DNA of 64,000 nt from Strongylocentrotus droebachiensis (lineage: Eukaryota > Echinodermata > Echinoidea > Camarodonta > Strongylocentrotidae). Position 1 is the first letter of the stretch. Every line of letters begins with the position of its first letter. Of this stretch, positions 13,201 through 20,994 are shown piece after piece. The notes beneath the pieces were generated by a model that did not search any database, was not told the DNA's origin, and saw only the letters and a program-made list of their open reading frames with translations. The stretch lies in assembly GCA_035222895.1 (NCBI GenBank), contig JAVYIG010001590.1:124001-188000 (forward strand). The letters are read 5' to 3'. The translations under genes were made by a program, and so were the position numbers.

Positions 13201-16200
13201 AATCCCATGACTTTTACAAGCTGGTCGCCTGTCTGATTATCAAGATATTTATGATTGGAATTTGAATTTTTTACATTTTGAGACATTTCATGATTTTTTT
13301 GAAGCGCAAATTTTTTTTAGGGCTTCAATATTACACCATATCACAGACACTCATAACATGTAGGGGCAAGCATCTTAGATTTGTGAAACTGGAACAAAAT
13401 ATTAATCTAAGATTAGCCTTAATCCAGTTCTGTTGTGCGCTTGAAATCAACATGTTGAAAACTAATCTCAAGATAAATCAGACTGTATTCTATGAAATAT
13501 ATGAAGATACCAAAGTCAAATTGTCTATAATCAGCTCATTCCTTGTAAATAAAAAATACTTGAAGCAAAACGTCCACACTGTCCGTACCTGCATTAGCTC
13601 TACATTGTCACCCAGAGATGGCTGAAGCTCTCTGATCTTGCTGATGACCTCACTCAACAGAGAACGGGAGGAGAATGTCTCCCTCATGTGCTGACCCGAT
13701 GGAAGACGTATCTGTGAAGAGAAATTGAATCAAGATTCACTTTCTCATATATATAGCTACTTAGAAACGCAATATTTTGTATACCTTGTCCAATCTGACT
13801 ACACCATTATATTGCACAGATTGGGAAGTATTTCAAAAGTTGATGTGAGACCATTTCTAGAACATAATAATAATTTGAATTGATATTAACTCATTAGTTT
13901 GTATATAAGGGTATAATATATACATGTTTTAATCATAGTTATCATCCTGTGTCCACTTGAACATGTTAACAAGAATATACTTGCCTTCTTAGCACTCACT
14001 TAAAAGGAATATTCCATTATCCTATATTTGATCATGTACTAAGTCCCATACAGCTCAAGACAATTAAAATCAAGACGTATAAAAACCATCACCACCACCA
14101 CGAACATCATCATCATCATCATCATTGGCACAGACATCATATGAAGCATGATATTGTGGAGAAAGAAAAACAGCAGAATCTGCCAATGGTACCTGTAGAG
14201 TGCAGTTCACTGGGGGTTCGGGAGCAGGGCCTTTTCTCTCTTTAGCCGTTTCCTTTCCTTCTTTACTCCCAGAAGGCACATCTTGAGACTGGTCTGACTG
14301 TGGAGGATTCTCAGGACTCATTGAGACTGTTGCAGGTGTATCTTTGAGCTCTGATGATATCACAGAACCCGACCCTGAAGCAGTTGGGCTAGTTGGTGAC
14401 GGGTGCGATGGTGTCTTGAGTTGTTTGGCTTTGCGGTCGTCTTCAATTCCTTTTAAAACTATGTCATGAGCCTGAATTTAATGAGAACACTTTATTTTTA
14501 AGTGGATCTTTAATCGAACATACAAATTCATAAACAAGACGTTCATAATCTGTTGGACTTTTTTCTTTTTTTCCTAGCTGTCTGTATTAAAAGAAATGTT
14601 TCCAGTTTATCATAAAGGGTAGTTAGCTTCTGTCTGATAATCCTTTCTCCCTAAATTAACTAATGATGACCTAGAAATGAAAATGATAGCATCAAATCCA
14701 AAATCAAATTTCTTTGAATTTTGTAAGCCTTTTAAAATGCACCGTCTGTTTTGATATGAGTTAGATATGCCATGTAAGTTGTAACTACTTATTAACCGAG
14801 TGTAGTCTGTATAAGAACTATTTGGTGAGGAGTTATGGGTATCTTATTGAGTACAGAGAAATTAAAGCACAATGTAAGCTAGAAATGTCTCTACTATCAT
14901 ATCCTTAAAAAGCCTCACCTTCTTCTTCCGCATTCTCTCATCCTTGTATTTTGCAGAAAGTTGCTCCCTCTGTTCCCGCTCCCACCGGTTCTTGTCTTCT
15001 CTCTTCTTGTCTGTCAGGGAGAATCTACTTACAACATTTTCTGACTCACTACTTCCGGAAGGAGTCTGCTCAACAGGCGGAACAGCAGGACCAGAAGGGG
15101 ATGGGACAGTTGGCACAGATGTTGGCGGCATACTGAAAGGGAGATAATTCTGGTCTTGGGAGCTAACGCTTGATGATTCTTGTGCCTACACATTGAAAAG
15201 AAGATGTATACAAATCTGTGGCTTGAATTGAGTATTGGCAGAAGAAGAAAAAATTTAGTCCAAAATCATGTTGGATACATTTTTTACTCTAAGTGAACAT
15301 TTAGAACAATTTAACAACTTTTAAGTCATGCGATGGTTCCTAAATTGACTGCGACTTTTGATATTCCGTCTTAGATTTGAATAAACTCATTTAATACTCA
15401 GATTATGAGCAAACATTATACAAGCATCTAAGCTATGTTTCAGAAATTAACAGCATGTACTAACTCCTTCAATTATACTCCTTTCCAGGTCAGAACATCC
15501 TTACCGGTACTTGTGAAGCTGGTCGAAGGGAGAGCGTAGTTGTCGGTCTCGTTGAAATTTCTTGGGTTCTGTCTCCACCTTGCAATAACCTGAGGGAAGA
15601 AAATCATATACAAGAATGTTCATAGCAGGATGAAATTTGAGGTAGTTGTCTCAAAACCATGTGGTAGACCACACCCCAAAAATGGAGACACAAAAAGCAG
15701 AAAGGAGACACATCTTGCCAGGTGGATGCTGAAGACCAGAAGGAAATGAAACATCCAACCCTACAGCTTGGATAAACCAGACACTAAATGATGACGATGA
15801 TGTACTCTTCCATGCCACTCATACACGTATATGTTCACGGTTAAAGAGAGGTCATATTTGGGTCATATTTTTGCCAAAGAAGAAAGCTGTCTGCAACTGG
15901 AAATATGAGGTTATCCATTTTATAATTTTATGCACAAATAAGCTTCTTGAATCCGCTTCTTGAATCTCTCATACCGTCATCAATATAAAAAATCTGTAAA
16001 TACAATTACTATTCAAATGCTTTTGAATCAGGTTAGAATTCATCTTGGCAAGTAGGGTCTACACATCAACAGCATAATTATAGAAAAGATATACACCCAT
16101 GTCATTCAATACACAATTGGAAGAATGACTGAATTCCATCAGAGCAGTTTCTTAGTTTTTAAGAACAACTTACCGGTAATAATTTATAAGTTTGGGTCTT

Positions 16201-19200
16201 TGTTTAAATGCATACTGGGTTTTGTTCATTAGGAAGCCTACTAAAAAAAGAGGATTTTGTTCTACTTTCATACTTAAGGGGGCAGGGTCTGCTAACAAAA
16301 CTTGCTGGGTCTTAAGCCTCGGTCGGCACAATAGCCATTACGAGCTGCTACGAATGCCGTACAAACTATTTTCAGACAATGGAAATTTAGGAAGACAATG
16401 GAAAAGCAGGGAGATTCGTACGAAACGAACCTTTGTGACCGTAGCTTTACTCTCTTCAGCTACAAATGCTGGGGTTGGGCCCTTCTTCAATGCATGTTGT
16501 CTCTTTGGAGCCAGAAGGGCATTAGCTCATATACTTTAACACAGAGATAATGCCAGAGCTGTCAACCTCCAGAACAGAAAATCAGTAATCACAAGGCTCA
16601 AAATCAGTAATTTCATATGCGGCGCTATGACTCTAATAAAAACGGCCCGCCAACATTGCACAGACACATGATTATCTGAAATTTTTGGTGATTTTACTCA
16701 CACAAAGTTGTTAAATAATGAGATTCATATCATCACAACACAGTCTTCCAGGAAAAATGGGGGGGGGGGGAAAAAAATATATATAAAAAAATTTAAAAAA
16801 AAAAAAAAAAAAAAATCCGTAATTTTAAACAACATTCCGTATTGGTCGTTAATTTCCGTAACAATTACGGGAAATCCGTACTAGTTGGCAGCTCTGTAAT
16901 GCCCTTATCGCTCCAAACAAACGATATATTCAATTCCACACATTCTTACCATTCTACAGCTTCATGTACAGTAAGTTTTCCTGCCTGTATCGCTGCTTGA
17001 CCACGATCCAAGTCAAATCCCATACTAGCCAAGGTGACTAGTAAGGAGTCCACGGTCTGAATTTGATCAAAATGACAAACTTTAGGTAAATGCTTCAATA
17101 TCAAATTATCCTTTGTTATCTCAATTAAATTCAATTGATTTGCAAGTGTCAAACTGTATTTAAATCTCACATATATCTTCAAAAGTATGGCATTCCTCTA
17201 CCATCAGTTCAAATTTAACAAGGCCAATAATGTAAACACAAAGAATATAATGAAACTGATGACAATCATGACAAATATTGTGTTTTTTTCTTCTAAATAA
17301 GATTAAAAAATGAATAAGAAAAGTTACTGAAGATATTGGTTAAAGATTATACATTTATATACATCAATAAACAGTTAAACACGGGTGTACTCTGGGAGTT
17401 TGCTGAATTCAGCAACACTCAAAGCACACACCTTTTCAGACTTATTGCTATTGTCGTTAAGTATGAAATTGGCAGGGCAAAATCAGCCATTCTAGTGTAC
17501 ATCACATTTATTTCCATTTCAGGCTGAATCAACATTGCAAACTCTTGCTTATCATCATAAGGAACATGTGGAAGGTAAGCAAAGCTCCATTACTCCCGTA
17601 ACAAATTTCAACATTTTTCATTAAATTCTTGACCGATTTCAAAGTACTTTGCATGAGTAAAAAGAAGAGTCCTGCAGTGAACTCTGAAAGTCGTTTACAC
17701 GGTTCATAGTGTGGGGAAAGGGATGATTATGAACACATTTTACGTTGTGAAAAGTTAGCGACTATAATCTCAGATCCTCATTTAATTCATGTAAGTAATT
17801 CATCATTACGATCGCTAACTTCAAGCATGCACGAGCAACGTACCGTACGTACGGTATGCAATTGTATTGTGCAAGTTTTGCCGTGAAAACCCTTAAAGGG
17901 ATCGTTTAACAATGTTAAATCTGAGATACACGGTCCTACATATTACCAGTGTCTGTGATAGGGTGTAAAATTGAAGCCCTAAAAAAATCGCGCTTCAAAA
18001 TGATCAAGAAGTGCCTCAAAAAAGTAAAAATCTTTGAGTGACCGGTTTTACCATCAATAGACTGTAGTGTTATGAAAACCGTTCGGCGAACGGTTTTCAA
18101 AATTTGTAATTCCAATCATTAATATCTTGATAATCAGACAGGCGATCGGCTTGTAAAAGTCATGAGTTCCTGACTGACCTACAGGTTTATAATTATCATT
18201 GCAGCATGAGCTAAATCAAGGATTATTTCTAAAAGATCTAAGACAAAGTTACCGGATCCCTTTAACATATCGCGCATACATAAAAACCTGTAAATTCACA
18301 AGGGTGTCAGGGCAAAACAGACTGTAGGGACTGAGTTTTTGGCAGTCCATTTTGTATGGTCAAAATGTTAGCTGAAGTACAGTGGTTTGCCGTGCAACCT
18401 GTGTGAAAATGTATATTATAATGTCTTCGTTTTTTTTTGAAAAATACTCCCCCCCCCCCCCCCCCCAAAAAAAAAAAAAAAAATAGATGAGAAACAGGTA
18501 TTAAAAGATTAAAAGGGCGCTAGTTCAGAAGTCTATCCAAAATTTGACCCGTAACTCCGGCGTGGAGATACTAAAACATACCAAAAATTAAGTAAATATT
18601 CTTCAAATGTCCAAATAAAGATCATGATTTAAAAGTCGTTATGTTTCTTACCTATTTCTTGTTAATTTTCTTGTTTTTTATAGAGCATTTTTTGGAAAAA
18701 CATTGATATTAGTATACACTTATTCACAGGTTTCACGGCAAACCGCTGCACAATACAAGTACAAACTGATGGTGGGTTGCAGGCGGGCGCACGCCTGCAC
18801 GAAGTTTTCTCATTGCGGTCGGTAGATAACTTCACGCAGACCTAAAGGCTAAGCTTGCCTTCATTTGTTTGTTGTTCGCTGCCAAAGATTTTCTTGTTTT
18901 TAAAGATTTTCTGTGTGTGTTAAAAAAAAAATCTAAATGAATATCATTGTTGAACATTATATATGTACTATTCAACTGTTTTTCTTCCATGCCCAGAAGG
19001 TCTGTTAAAGAAATACAAAATCATTGTCATTGTCATTGTCACAGAACAAAAATCATTCAGTCACTGCACAAAAGTCAGTACATGGGACAAGTAGTTAATT
19101 TAAAGTGGCCAAATACTCGTTGATAAAAATCGAAATATCGACATTTTCACTTCCTTAAAATTTACTCTTGTTGTTATAGACTCATCACAAAACCATACTT

Positions 19201-19239
19201 GTAATAAATCATACGTACCAAATCACTTGGAGAACTCAT
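1121..19239 (-). CDS. UBA-UBX-leucine-rich-repeat protein, 21 exons, 1003 aa (complete)
   Basis: Joined exons, in transcript order: 19239-19219, 17056-16950, 15589-15505, 15185-14919, 14471-14193, 13711-13589, 12878-12770, 11620-11147, 10345-10208, 9494-9245, 9022-8880, 7195-7121, 6755-6606, 6178-6138, 5332-5158, 4676-4605, 3823-3742, 3187-3126, 2029-1918, 1632-1541, 1275-1121. Every border is GT..AG, every phase matches, and the sum is 3012 nt. Domains: UBA about residues 8-45, charged coiled-coil about 133-180, UBX about 250-328, acidic/Gly-rich linker 331-535, a helical segment about 560-615, then LRRs of the xTDxGL type from about 618 to the end. The UBA/coil/UBX order matches UBXN1/SAKS1, a family that bridges p97/VCP and ubiquitin and is usually about 300 aa; the LRR half is extra. 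Inferred role: ubiquitin- or p97-linked adaptor with an LRR substrate arm, cytosolic or nuclear (no signal peptide or membrane segment). Domain calls are firm; function is inferred. Confidence 0.88.
1541..1632 (-). CDS. UBX-LRR gene exon 20: LRR
   Basis: Residues 922-953. It reads ITDRFLLSNVINSC, then HISRLNLSRTNISE. Acceptor CCACAG, donor GTAAGC; phases 2 to 1. Confidence 0.85.
1918..2029 (-). CDS. UBX-LRR gene exon 19: LRRs
   Basis: Residues 885-922. It reads LTELLELHLDRTLVDDEGA, then LSKLQVLSMAETK. Phase 1 in and 2 out; donor GTAAGT. Confidence 0.85.
2219..2239. repeat. Short interstitial telomere-like repeat (TTAGGG)n
   Basis: Three to four TTAGGG-type units within an intron. Too short to be more than a microsatellite. 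Confidence 0.6.
2668..3057 (-). pseudogene. 5'-truncated LINE, C-terminal end of ORF2 and 3' tail
   Basis: The minus strand encodes VYKALLGQAPTYIKELL, then LRSSRDTLFLQIP and GDQAFACVAPKLWN, the familiar end of CR1/Jockey-type reverse transcriptase ORF2, with no stop over 111 codons. The 3' end is a (TAT)n run, read as ATAATAATA at 2668-2688 on the plus strand, typical of LINEs that end in a short microsatellite. It sits in the intron between LRR exons 18 and 19. Only the last tenth of ORF2 is present, so it cannot be active. Confidence 0.85.
3126..3187 (-). CDS. UBX-LRR gene exon 18: 62-nt LRR exon
   Basis: Residues 864-885, reading LHKLSITNTKVTSAGMQYLS, one clear LRR. Exons 17 and 19 do not join in frame without it; with it, phases go 2 to 1 exactly. 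Acceptor CAACAG, donor GTAAGT. A LINE fragment was inserted only about 70 bp downstream of this donor. Confidence 0.83.
3742..3823 (-). CDS. UBX-LRR gene exon 17: one LRR
   Basis: Residues 837-864. MSLCSIDLTDYSNITDAGI is one repeat, followed by HHLADMT. It exits in phase 2 (donor GTAGAA), which requires exon 18 to reach the next exon in frame. Confidence 0.84.
4063..4446 (+). mobile_element. MITE family B copy 1, TTAA-ended
   Basis: It begins TTAAAGGCATCGTTTAAC and ends GCATCCCTTTAA. The same interior (for example ATCAGACAGGCGATCGGC) recurs at 17,893-18,265 and, inverted and truncated, at 13,118-13,393. Short inverted ends and TTAA borders fit a non-autonomous DNA transposon; superfamily not assigned. 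Confidence 0.8.
4605..4676 (-). CDS. UBX-LRR gene exon 16: one LRR
   Basis: Residues 813-837. LQLMQLSLPDRHTTTDNGL fits the repeat with TTDNGL at the TDxGL position. A 72-nt exon, phases 1 to 1; donor GTAAGC. Confidence 0.84.
5158..5332 (-). CDS. UBX-LRR gene exon 15: two to three LRRs
   Basis: Residues 755-813. It reads LSQLVSLNVSRNRLQRDAL, then LKVLHISHVEGITGDEAL. Phase 0 in and 1 out. The intron that follows it in transcript order runs 5157-4677; the intron before it, 6137-5333, contains a TTAA-ended MITE at 5382-5774. Confidence 0.87.
5382..5774 (+). mobile_element. MITE family C copy 1, TTAA target
   Basis: Bounded by TTAA, with inverted ends GATGAAGTTGAGTTCTGG and CCCAGAACTCAACCTTCTC. 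Nearly the same sequence is found at 59,558-59,948, and a shortened inverted copy at 30,270-30,486. Confidence 0.85.
6138..6178 (-). CDS. UBX-LRR gene exon 14: 41-nt LRR micro-exon
   Basis: Residues 741-754, reading LSKLKNLGLEQTQ, half of an LRR. It is supported by exact phases on both sides (1 in, 0 out), an ACAG acceptor and a GTATGT donor, and by the repeat continuing into exon 15. Confidence 0.8.
6606..6755 (-). CDS. UBX-LRR gene exon 13: two LRRs
   Basis: Residues 691-741. Two repeats are seen: LTTLLLEGTGVTDAGLET and LTNLSLNRTNVTDMAVL. The GTxVTDxG motif is the same as in the other exons. The exon is 150 nt, phases 1 to 1. Confidence 0.87.
7121..7195 (-). CDS. UBX-LRR gene exon 12: one LRR
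   Basis: Residues 666-691. LKKLQHLNLSNNKSLTDK is a textbook LRR (LxxLxxLxLSxNxxLTD). A 75-nt exon, phases 1 to 1. It lies just upstream of the intron with the 1.24-kb TA-flanked MITE. Confidence 0.86.
7510..8751. mobile_element. Family A element, long inverted ends, TA target (Tc1/mariner-like MITE)
   Basis: It starts CAGTGTGAGTCCAAAAAAAG after TA at 7508-7509 and ends GACTCACACGG before TA at 8752-8753. About 170 bp at each end are inverted copies (for example CGCTTGGATGAACAG against CTGTTCATCCAAGCG). CAGTG ends and TA duplication fit the Tc1/mariner group. No transposase is present; the interior has only a CT-rich stretch and a GT run. Confidence 0.85.
8880..9022 (-). CDS. UBX-LRR gene exon 11: first leucine-rich repeats
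   Basis: Residues 618-666. It contains HLQRLALDCYKYT, then HLSSLNLASCPLITDQGLL, the L-x-L-x-x-C...ITDxGL pattern of cysteine-containing RNI-type LRRs. The donor used is GTAGGT at 8875-8879 by phase; it leaves an A that joins exon 12 to give Ser. Confidence 0.84.
9245..9494 (-). CDS. UBX-LRR gene exon 10: helical segment before the LRRs
   Basis: Residues 535-618. A Pro-rich start is followed by LLDMCVKCTSKRLEG and AVPPTVAERLLTELKKSG, which looks like a helical cap of the kind that precedes RNI-type LRR arrays in LRR adaptor proteins. It is not a confident F-box match. The exon ends in phase 2 and its last codon (Cys) is completed by exon 11. Confidence 0.82.
9985..10175. repeat. Short degenerate tandem repeat of GTGGTCTTTATAGACAGG type
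   Basis: Forms such as GTGGTCTTCATAGACAGG, TGGTCTTTGTGTACAGG and TGGTCTTTCTATACAGG follow each other. Single copies also occur near 1-30, 29,320-29,350, 40,105 and 61,375, so it is a dispersed family. Confidence 0.6.
10208..10345 (-). CDS. UBX-LRR gene exon 9: Gly-rich linker
   Basis: Residues 489-535. It reads GFGQHAWGEGRRLN, then DGPGRFDYGF and GEQDGEGGE. It is still linker, without a recognisable domain. Phases 1 to 1. An RXLXXG-like basic patch is the only notable feature. Confidence 0.82.
11147..11620 (-). CDS. UBX-LRR gene exon 8: acidic linker
   Basis: Residues 331-489, the largest exon. It is rich in Glu, Asp, Met and Gly with runs such as EASEEEGEME and DEEEEDEMGDDDGG, ending in a glycine run (MMGGGGGRPGGQ). 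No fold is expected; this is a long disordered acidic spacer between UBX and the LRR half. Acceptor TTACAG, donor GTTAGT; phases 1 to 1. Confidence 0.84.
11992..12540. repeat. Palindrome-rich, T-rich intronic block
   Basis: It contains ATCGATACCACC doublets, long T-runs, a perfect hairpin (ATCATGCGTCCGGT and inverse, 12,279-12,318), and a second pair of about 37-bp inverted arms (GTCGGTGG... at 12,422 and ...CCTACCGAC to 12,508). It is probably a foldback element; exact ends were not found. It lies in the intron between the UBX end and the acidic exon. Confidence 0.6.
12770..12878 (-). CDS. UBX-LRR gene exon 7: UBX domain, second half
   Basis: Residues 295-331. It begins PFPRKVYTAEE and ends with SGSLVVRAG. 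The F-P-R-K segment matches the UBX loop (FPR signature) that inserts into the p97/VCP N domain, and LYDLGLTPSGSLVV is the usual last strand. The FPR loop is intact, so p97 binding is plausible (inference). The phase out is 1. Confidence 0.9.
13118..13393 (-). mobile_element. MITE family B copy 3, inverted and truncated
   Basis: Reverse-complement match to copies 1 and 2 (for example CTGTCTGATTATCAAGATAT and GAAGCGCAAATTTTTTTTAG), with both ends degraded. It lies in the intron that splits the UBX domain. Confidence 0.75.
13589..13711 (-). CDS. UBX-LRR gene exon 6: UBX domain, first half
   Basis: Residues 254-294. It reads IRLPSGQHMRETFSSR and on to LMQ, the beta-beta-alpha start of a UBX domain (strand, R-L-P-x-G turn, F-x-S-x strand, helix). 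The exon is 41 codons, phase 0 both sides. Together with exon 7 it supplies the p97-binding ubiquitin-like fold. Confidence 0.9.
14193..14471 (-). CDS. UBX-LRR gene exon 5: coil end, Ser/Pro linker, start of UBX
   Basis: Residues 161-253. It begins AHDIVLKGIEDDRKAKQLK, which continues the coil as in UBXN1, then a low-complexity Ser/Pro/Gln linker, and ends VNCTLQ, the first strand of the UBX fold. The exon is 93 codons, phase 0 both sides. The next exon continues directly with IRLPSG. Confidence 0.86.
14919..15185 (-). CDS. UBX-LRR gene exon 4: Pro-rich linker and charged coiled-coil
   Basis: Residues 72-160. A Ser/Pro-rich stretch is followed by a strongly charged helix (FSLTDKKREDKNRWEREQ and on to ERMRKKK). 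UBXN1/SAKS1 proteins carry a comparable Arg/Glu/Lys coiled-coil between UBA and UBX. The exon is exactly 89 codons, phase 0 on both sides, with donor GTGAGG. Confidence 0.86.
15505..15589 (-). CDS. UBX-LRR gene exon 3: end of UBA and linker
   Basis: Residues 43-71. The first base completes the Trp codon of the UBA domain, followed by LLQGGDRTQ and a Ser/Thr/Pro-rich linker. The acceptor is CCCTCAG and the donor GTAAGG. An 85-nt exon between two well-supported exons, with exact phase agreement. Confidence 0.82.
16554..16896. mobile_element. Family D MITE with 6-bp target duplication
   Basis: Ends CAGAGCTGTCAACC and GGTTGGCAGCTCTG-like (inverted). The flanks are TAATGC at 16,548-16,553 and again at 16,897-16,902. 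The interior has a G-run and an A-run. A longer, inverted relative is at 49,725-50,156. Confidence 0.85.
16950..17056 (-). CDS. UBX-LRR gene exon 2: UBA domain
   Basis: Residues 8-43. It shows the UBA hallmark MGF loop (LASMGFD), an RGQAAIQA second helix and a final HEAVEW, where W is completed by the next exon. UBA domains of UBXN1-like proteins bind ubiquitin through the MGF loop. The donor is GTAAGA and the phase out is 2. Confidence 0.88.
17893..18265 (+). mobile_element. MITE family B copy 2, TTAA-ended
   Basis: It begins TTAAAGGGATCGTTTAAC and ends GGATCCCTTTAA, a better match to inverted ends than copy 1. It lies in intron 1 of the UBX-LRR gene and interrupts another repeat whose end phrase (TTGCCGTGAAA) recurs at 18,735. 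Confidence 0.8.
18380..18748. mobile_element. Element with inverted CAGYGGTTTGCCGTG ends
   Basis: The left end is CAGTGGTTTGCCGTGCAACC and the right end is its inverted relative (TTTCACGGCAAACCGCTG). About 45 bp are inverted at each side, with a C-run and A-run inside. No clear target duplication was found. Confidence 0.6.
19219..19239 (-). CDS. UBX-LRR gene exon 1 (start codon, MSSPSDL)
   Basis: A 21-nt coding part: ATG plus six codons, then a GTACGT donor. It joins in phase 0 to the UBA exon so that SDL runs straight into TVDSLL, the normal beginning of a UBA helix close to the N terminus. The 2.1-kb intron that follows carries MITE copies. The start is chosen because the reading joins perfectly and UBXN1-type proteins also begin their UBA within the first few residues. 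Confidence 0.7.
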
Positions 19240-19980
19240 ATTTCGCCACTCTTAGTTAGATTCATTTAGGAATTGTTCGTTTTCTGGCAACCTCACTATG
19301 CTAGCTTCAATTAAGCAAATGCAAAAAGAGGGGAAATAATTCTTTCTTCCTCCTCTTCTGTTTGTTGTTGTTCTTAATAGGCCTTATATTTTTTGACTTC
19401 TTCTTTATCTTCCTCTTTTTTTTAAATTCTTCTTTATCTTCTTCTTCTTCTTCTGTTTCTCATTCTTCTTCTTTTTCTCCTTCCCCCCTCAAACATCTTT
19501 AATTTAATTGACATATTTTTCTATCCCTTTCAGTTTCAACGAAAATGATTAAGATATAACTGGCCGAATTGGGGATAAAGTTATAATTTTTTTTTAATAT
19601 CGAGCTTTCCCACAAAAAAAAAAAAAATGTGGATCGAGTACCTCATCAAGTCATCATACTATTCATCAGACGCGTACGCAGGGGGGGGGGGGTGGGGTTA
19701 GGAGTCGAACCCCCCTCAATTTTTTTTTTTGTTTTGTTTTTGTTTTGGAGGAAAACCCCTCCCCCTCCATTTTTTTTAAATTAAAAAAAAAAAAAAAAAA
19801 GTGCTAATTGGTGACCATTTAAAAACAAAAGTGCTCTTACCCCCCCCCCCCCCCCCCCCCCCCTCGTTTATTCAGCGGCTGGTTGAGTCGGACCAAAACA
19901 GTTCTGGACGAAAAAAAGAAAAAAAATGTGCCCTTTTAATTTTTTTTTAACCCACCCGGCGAAGGACTTTCATTTAAGGC
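19240..19980. other. No gene seen; upstream flank of the UBX-LRR gene with homopolymer runs
   Basis: The promoter of the UBX-LRR gene should lie here, but no TATA box or CpG-rich block stands out. From 19,670 there is a chain of G, T, A and C runs (CGTACGCAGGGGGG style) typical of dispersed repeat edges. Confidence 0.5.
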
Positions 19981-19999
19981 GCTGATTTGATGATAATAA

Positions 20000-20190
20000 C
20001 AATGTTTTTAGAAGAATGTGTAAGATCATTGATGTAAATAAAAACAGAAGAGGACCTAGGATAGAACCTTATGTTACGCCATGTGTAATAGAATAAACAT
20101 TGGAGAAATTATTATTATAAACTACATACATCATGTATCTATTAGAAAGATTACTTTCAAACCAAGATGACAGACAAATCATTGTTCTAG
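20000..20190 (-). pseudogene. Reverse transcriptase fragment (LINE), with an in-frame stop
   Basis: The minus strand reads WFESNLSNRYMMYVVYNN, then HGVT-stop-GSILGPLLFLF, matching the RT motif GVPQGSxLGPLLF with the Gln codon turned into TAA. A decayed relic with no open frame around it. Confidence 0.8.
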
Positions 20191-20994
20191 TTTCCGATTA
20201 GGGAGTCAACACACCGATTACTGAGCTGGGAGACATTGCCAGACATAGCGCCAGGTAGAGGGGGATAAATCGAAACTTAAAAAAAAATCGAAACTTTTAC
20301 TACAGCACTACTCGAGATCCAATCTGCTTATATTATTTGTTGCTATGTCAAGCAATCCTCGGGCAAGCTTTTTAGGTAAACAAGAACAATCTTTGTTTAA
20401 AAAGTATGCATATAACAACTATTGAATATGTTAGTAAACCGGTCATTTCTGTAATAGCTGGTATCAGGGATATTTGATCTTTTTTTACGGAACAAACTAC
20501 TCAGATCTTTCTGAGGGGGGGGGGGCTGTGTGTTCAAACACCCAGAGGCGGCGGAGCGACTTCCAAAGTGGGGGGGGGGGGCACCAACAAAAAAAGGGCA
20601 CTCTCTGGAGAAAAAAAAGGGCACCTTCAATGAGAAATCCTCAAAGCGAAAATATATAATTTTTTAGATATTGGTATATACCCCTATATTGTGATTACAT
20701 TATCAGGGATGATTTCAATATTTGTTTCTCTTTTTACATCATATAAGATATTGCTTAAGCATCATACTTTGCAGTTGGATATGATGGTCTGAAAATTCAT
20801 TTGCGAGCGAGGAAAAATTTAAAGATTTGTTGGGTCGCAGTGCGAAAAATTACATCTTATCAACAGGAAAACCCAATCCTGATGGGGTTATAAACACATT
20901 CTCTTAACGGAAGACTAAAAAGACCTTTGATAATGATAACATCTAGGCTATAACTACAAACGAGCGTAGCGAGCGAACATTGAGGGGAAATTGC

